This document shows, piece after piece, positions 5,914 to 6,103 of a stretch of 6,103 nucleotides of DNA. The notes under the pieces were generated by a model. That model did not search any database. It had not been told where the DNA came from and saw only the letters and a list, made by a program, of their open reading frames with translations. The position numbers and the translations under genes were made by a program. Position 1 is the first letter of the stretch. The number at the start of each line of letters is the position of its first letter. This DNA comes from Methanobacteriota archaeon (GTDB taxonomy: Archaea; Thermoplasmatota; Poseidoniia; Poseidoniales; Poseidoniaceae): positions 1 through 6,103 of the forward strand of contig JAACDL010000106.1 in the NCBI GenBank assembly GCA_009936765.1. The letters are read 5' to 3'.

Positions 5914-6103
5914 TGAGAAGCCTCAGTGCTTCCTCGAGCACTAACCCTTCTTCAGACATGCGGTCAAGTATAGCCTCAAAAGCGGGATTTAGAATCAAAA
6001 TGTTCTCATGCGCCATCAACAATTGTTGCCTAGCCCTAGCCCTGCGAGAAGTTACTCTTTCATCCAAATGTTGAATCATATCTGATAATTCATCCAAACC
6101 GTC
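5906..6103 (-). CDS. C-terminal part of a small, highly charged helical protein of unknown function
   Basis: The frame is open from the right window edge to TGA at 5908-5906, giving at least 66 residues. A TTG at 6097-6095 could be a start, but the frame continues upstream of it (Gly, Asp codons) without a stop, so I treat the gene as cut at its 5' end. The visible part is rich in Leu, Glu, Arg, Met and Ala, contains an Arg-rich patch (TSRRARARQQ), and should be mostly alpha-helical with no membrane segment. I recognise no domain. It overlaps the kinase start by eight bases (shared 5906-5913), so both belong to one transcript. Alternatives are a complete 63-residue protein started at the TTG or the tail of a longer one. 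Confidence 0.7.
   Translation of the reverse strand, partial: DGLDELSDMIQHLDERVTSRRARARQQLLMAHENILILNPAFEAILDRMSEEGLVLEEALRLLNE

Overview
The window is a compact stretch of eight intact or edge-cut protein genes plus one 36-codon mini-gene. All are read from the minus strand, so transcription runs from the right edge to the left edge. I see no rRNA, tRNA, mobile element, CRISPR array or strand switch. Base composition is moderate to AT-leaning. Gene spacing is very tight: several stop/start pairs overlap by 1 to 8 bases, and the ribosome-binding sites read GGTGA or GAGGTGAT, often inside the end of the previous gene. The CTP-dependent isoprenol-kinase-like protein, the many small membrane proteins and the short spacers suggest a streamlined planktonic prokaryote. 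My best guess is a marine euryarchaeon such as Poseidoniales (Marine Group II). That is an inference from gene style, not from a marker gene; a bacterium is not excluded.

Layout in transcription order: (1) 6103-5906, the 3' part of a helical protein of unknown function; (2) 5913-5296, a membrane kinase of the dolichol/phytol kinase (SEC59/DGK1/VTE5) family; (3) 5243-5133, a 36-residue single-helix membrane protein; (4) 5079-3367, a divergent class-B asparagine synthetase; (5) 3367-2156, a glutamate-cysteine ligase of the Acidithiobacillus-type family; (6) 2159-1176, a saccharopine dehydrogenase / lysine 6-dehydrogenase-like oxidoreductase; (7) 1164-517, a polytopic membrane protein with no recognised family; (8) 520-188, a two-cluster [4Fe-4S] ferredoxin-like protein; (9) 183-1, the N-terminus of a membrane-anchored protein that runs off the left edge.

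The most interesting unit is genes 4 to 6. They are joined by a TAATG and an ATGA overlap, so they are probably translated together. Two of the enzymes are ATP-dependent and form amide or peptide bonds from amino acids, and the third is an amino-acid NAD(P) oxidoreductase. The asparagine synthetase keeps every glutaminase residue I can check but departs from consensus at several synthetase positions: Pro at the first residue of the PP-loop, Gln for the conserved Glu of the GEGADE motif, an altered DEP region and Gly for the Asp of VPFLD. The module may therefore make or modify a small amino-acid-derived metabolite, for example a gamma-glutamyl compound, rather than plain asparagine. This is a hypothesis.

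The downstream membrane protein - ferredoxin - membrane anchor triplet (7 to 9) is also tightly packed and may be a separate membrane redox module or part of the same transcript.
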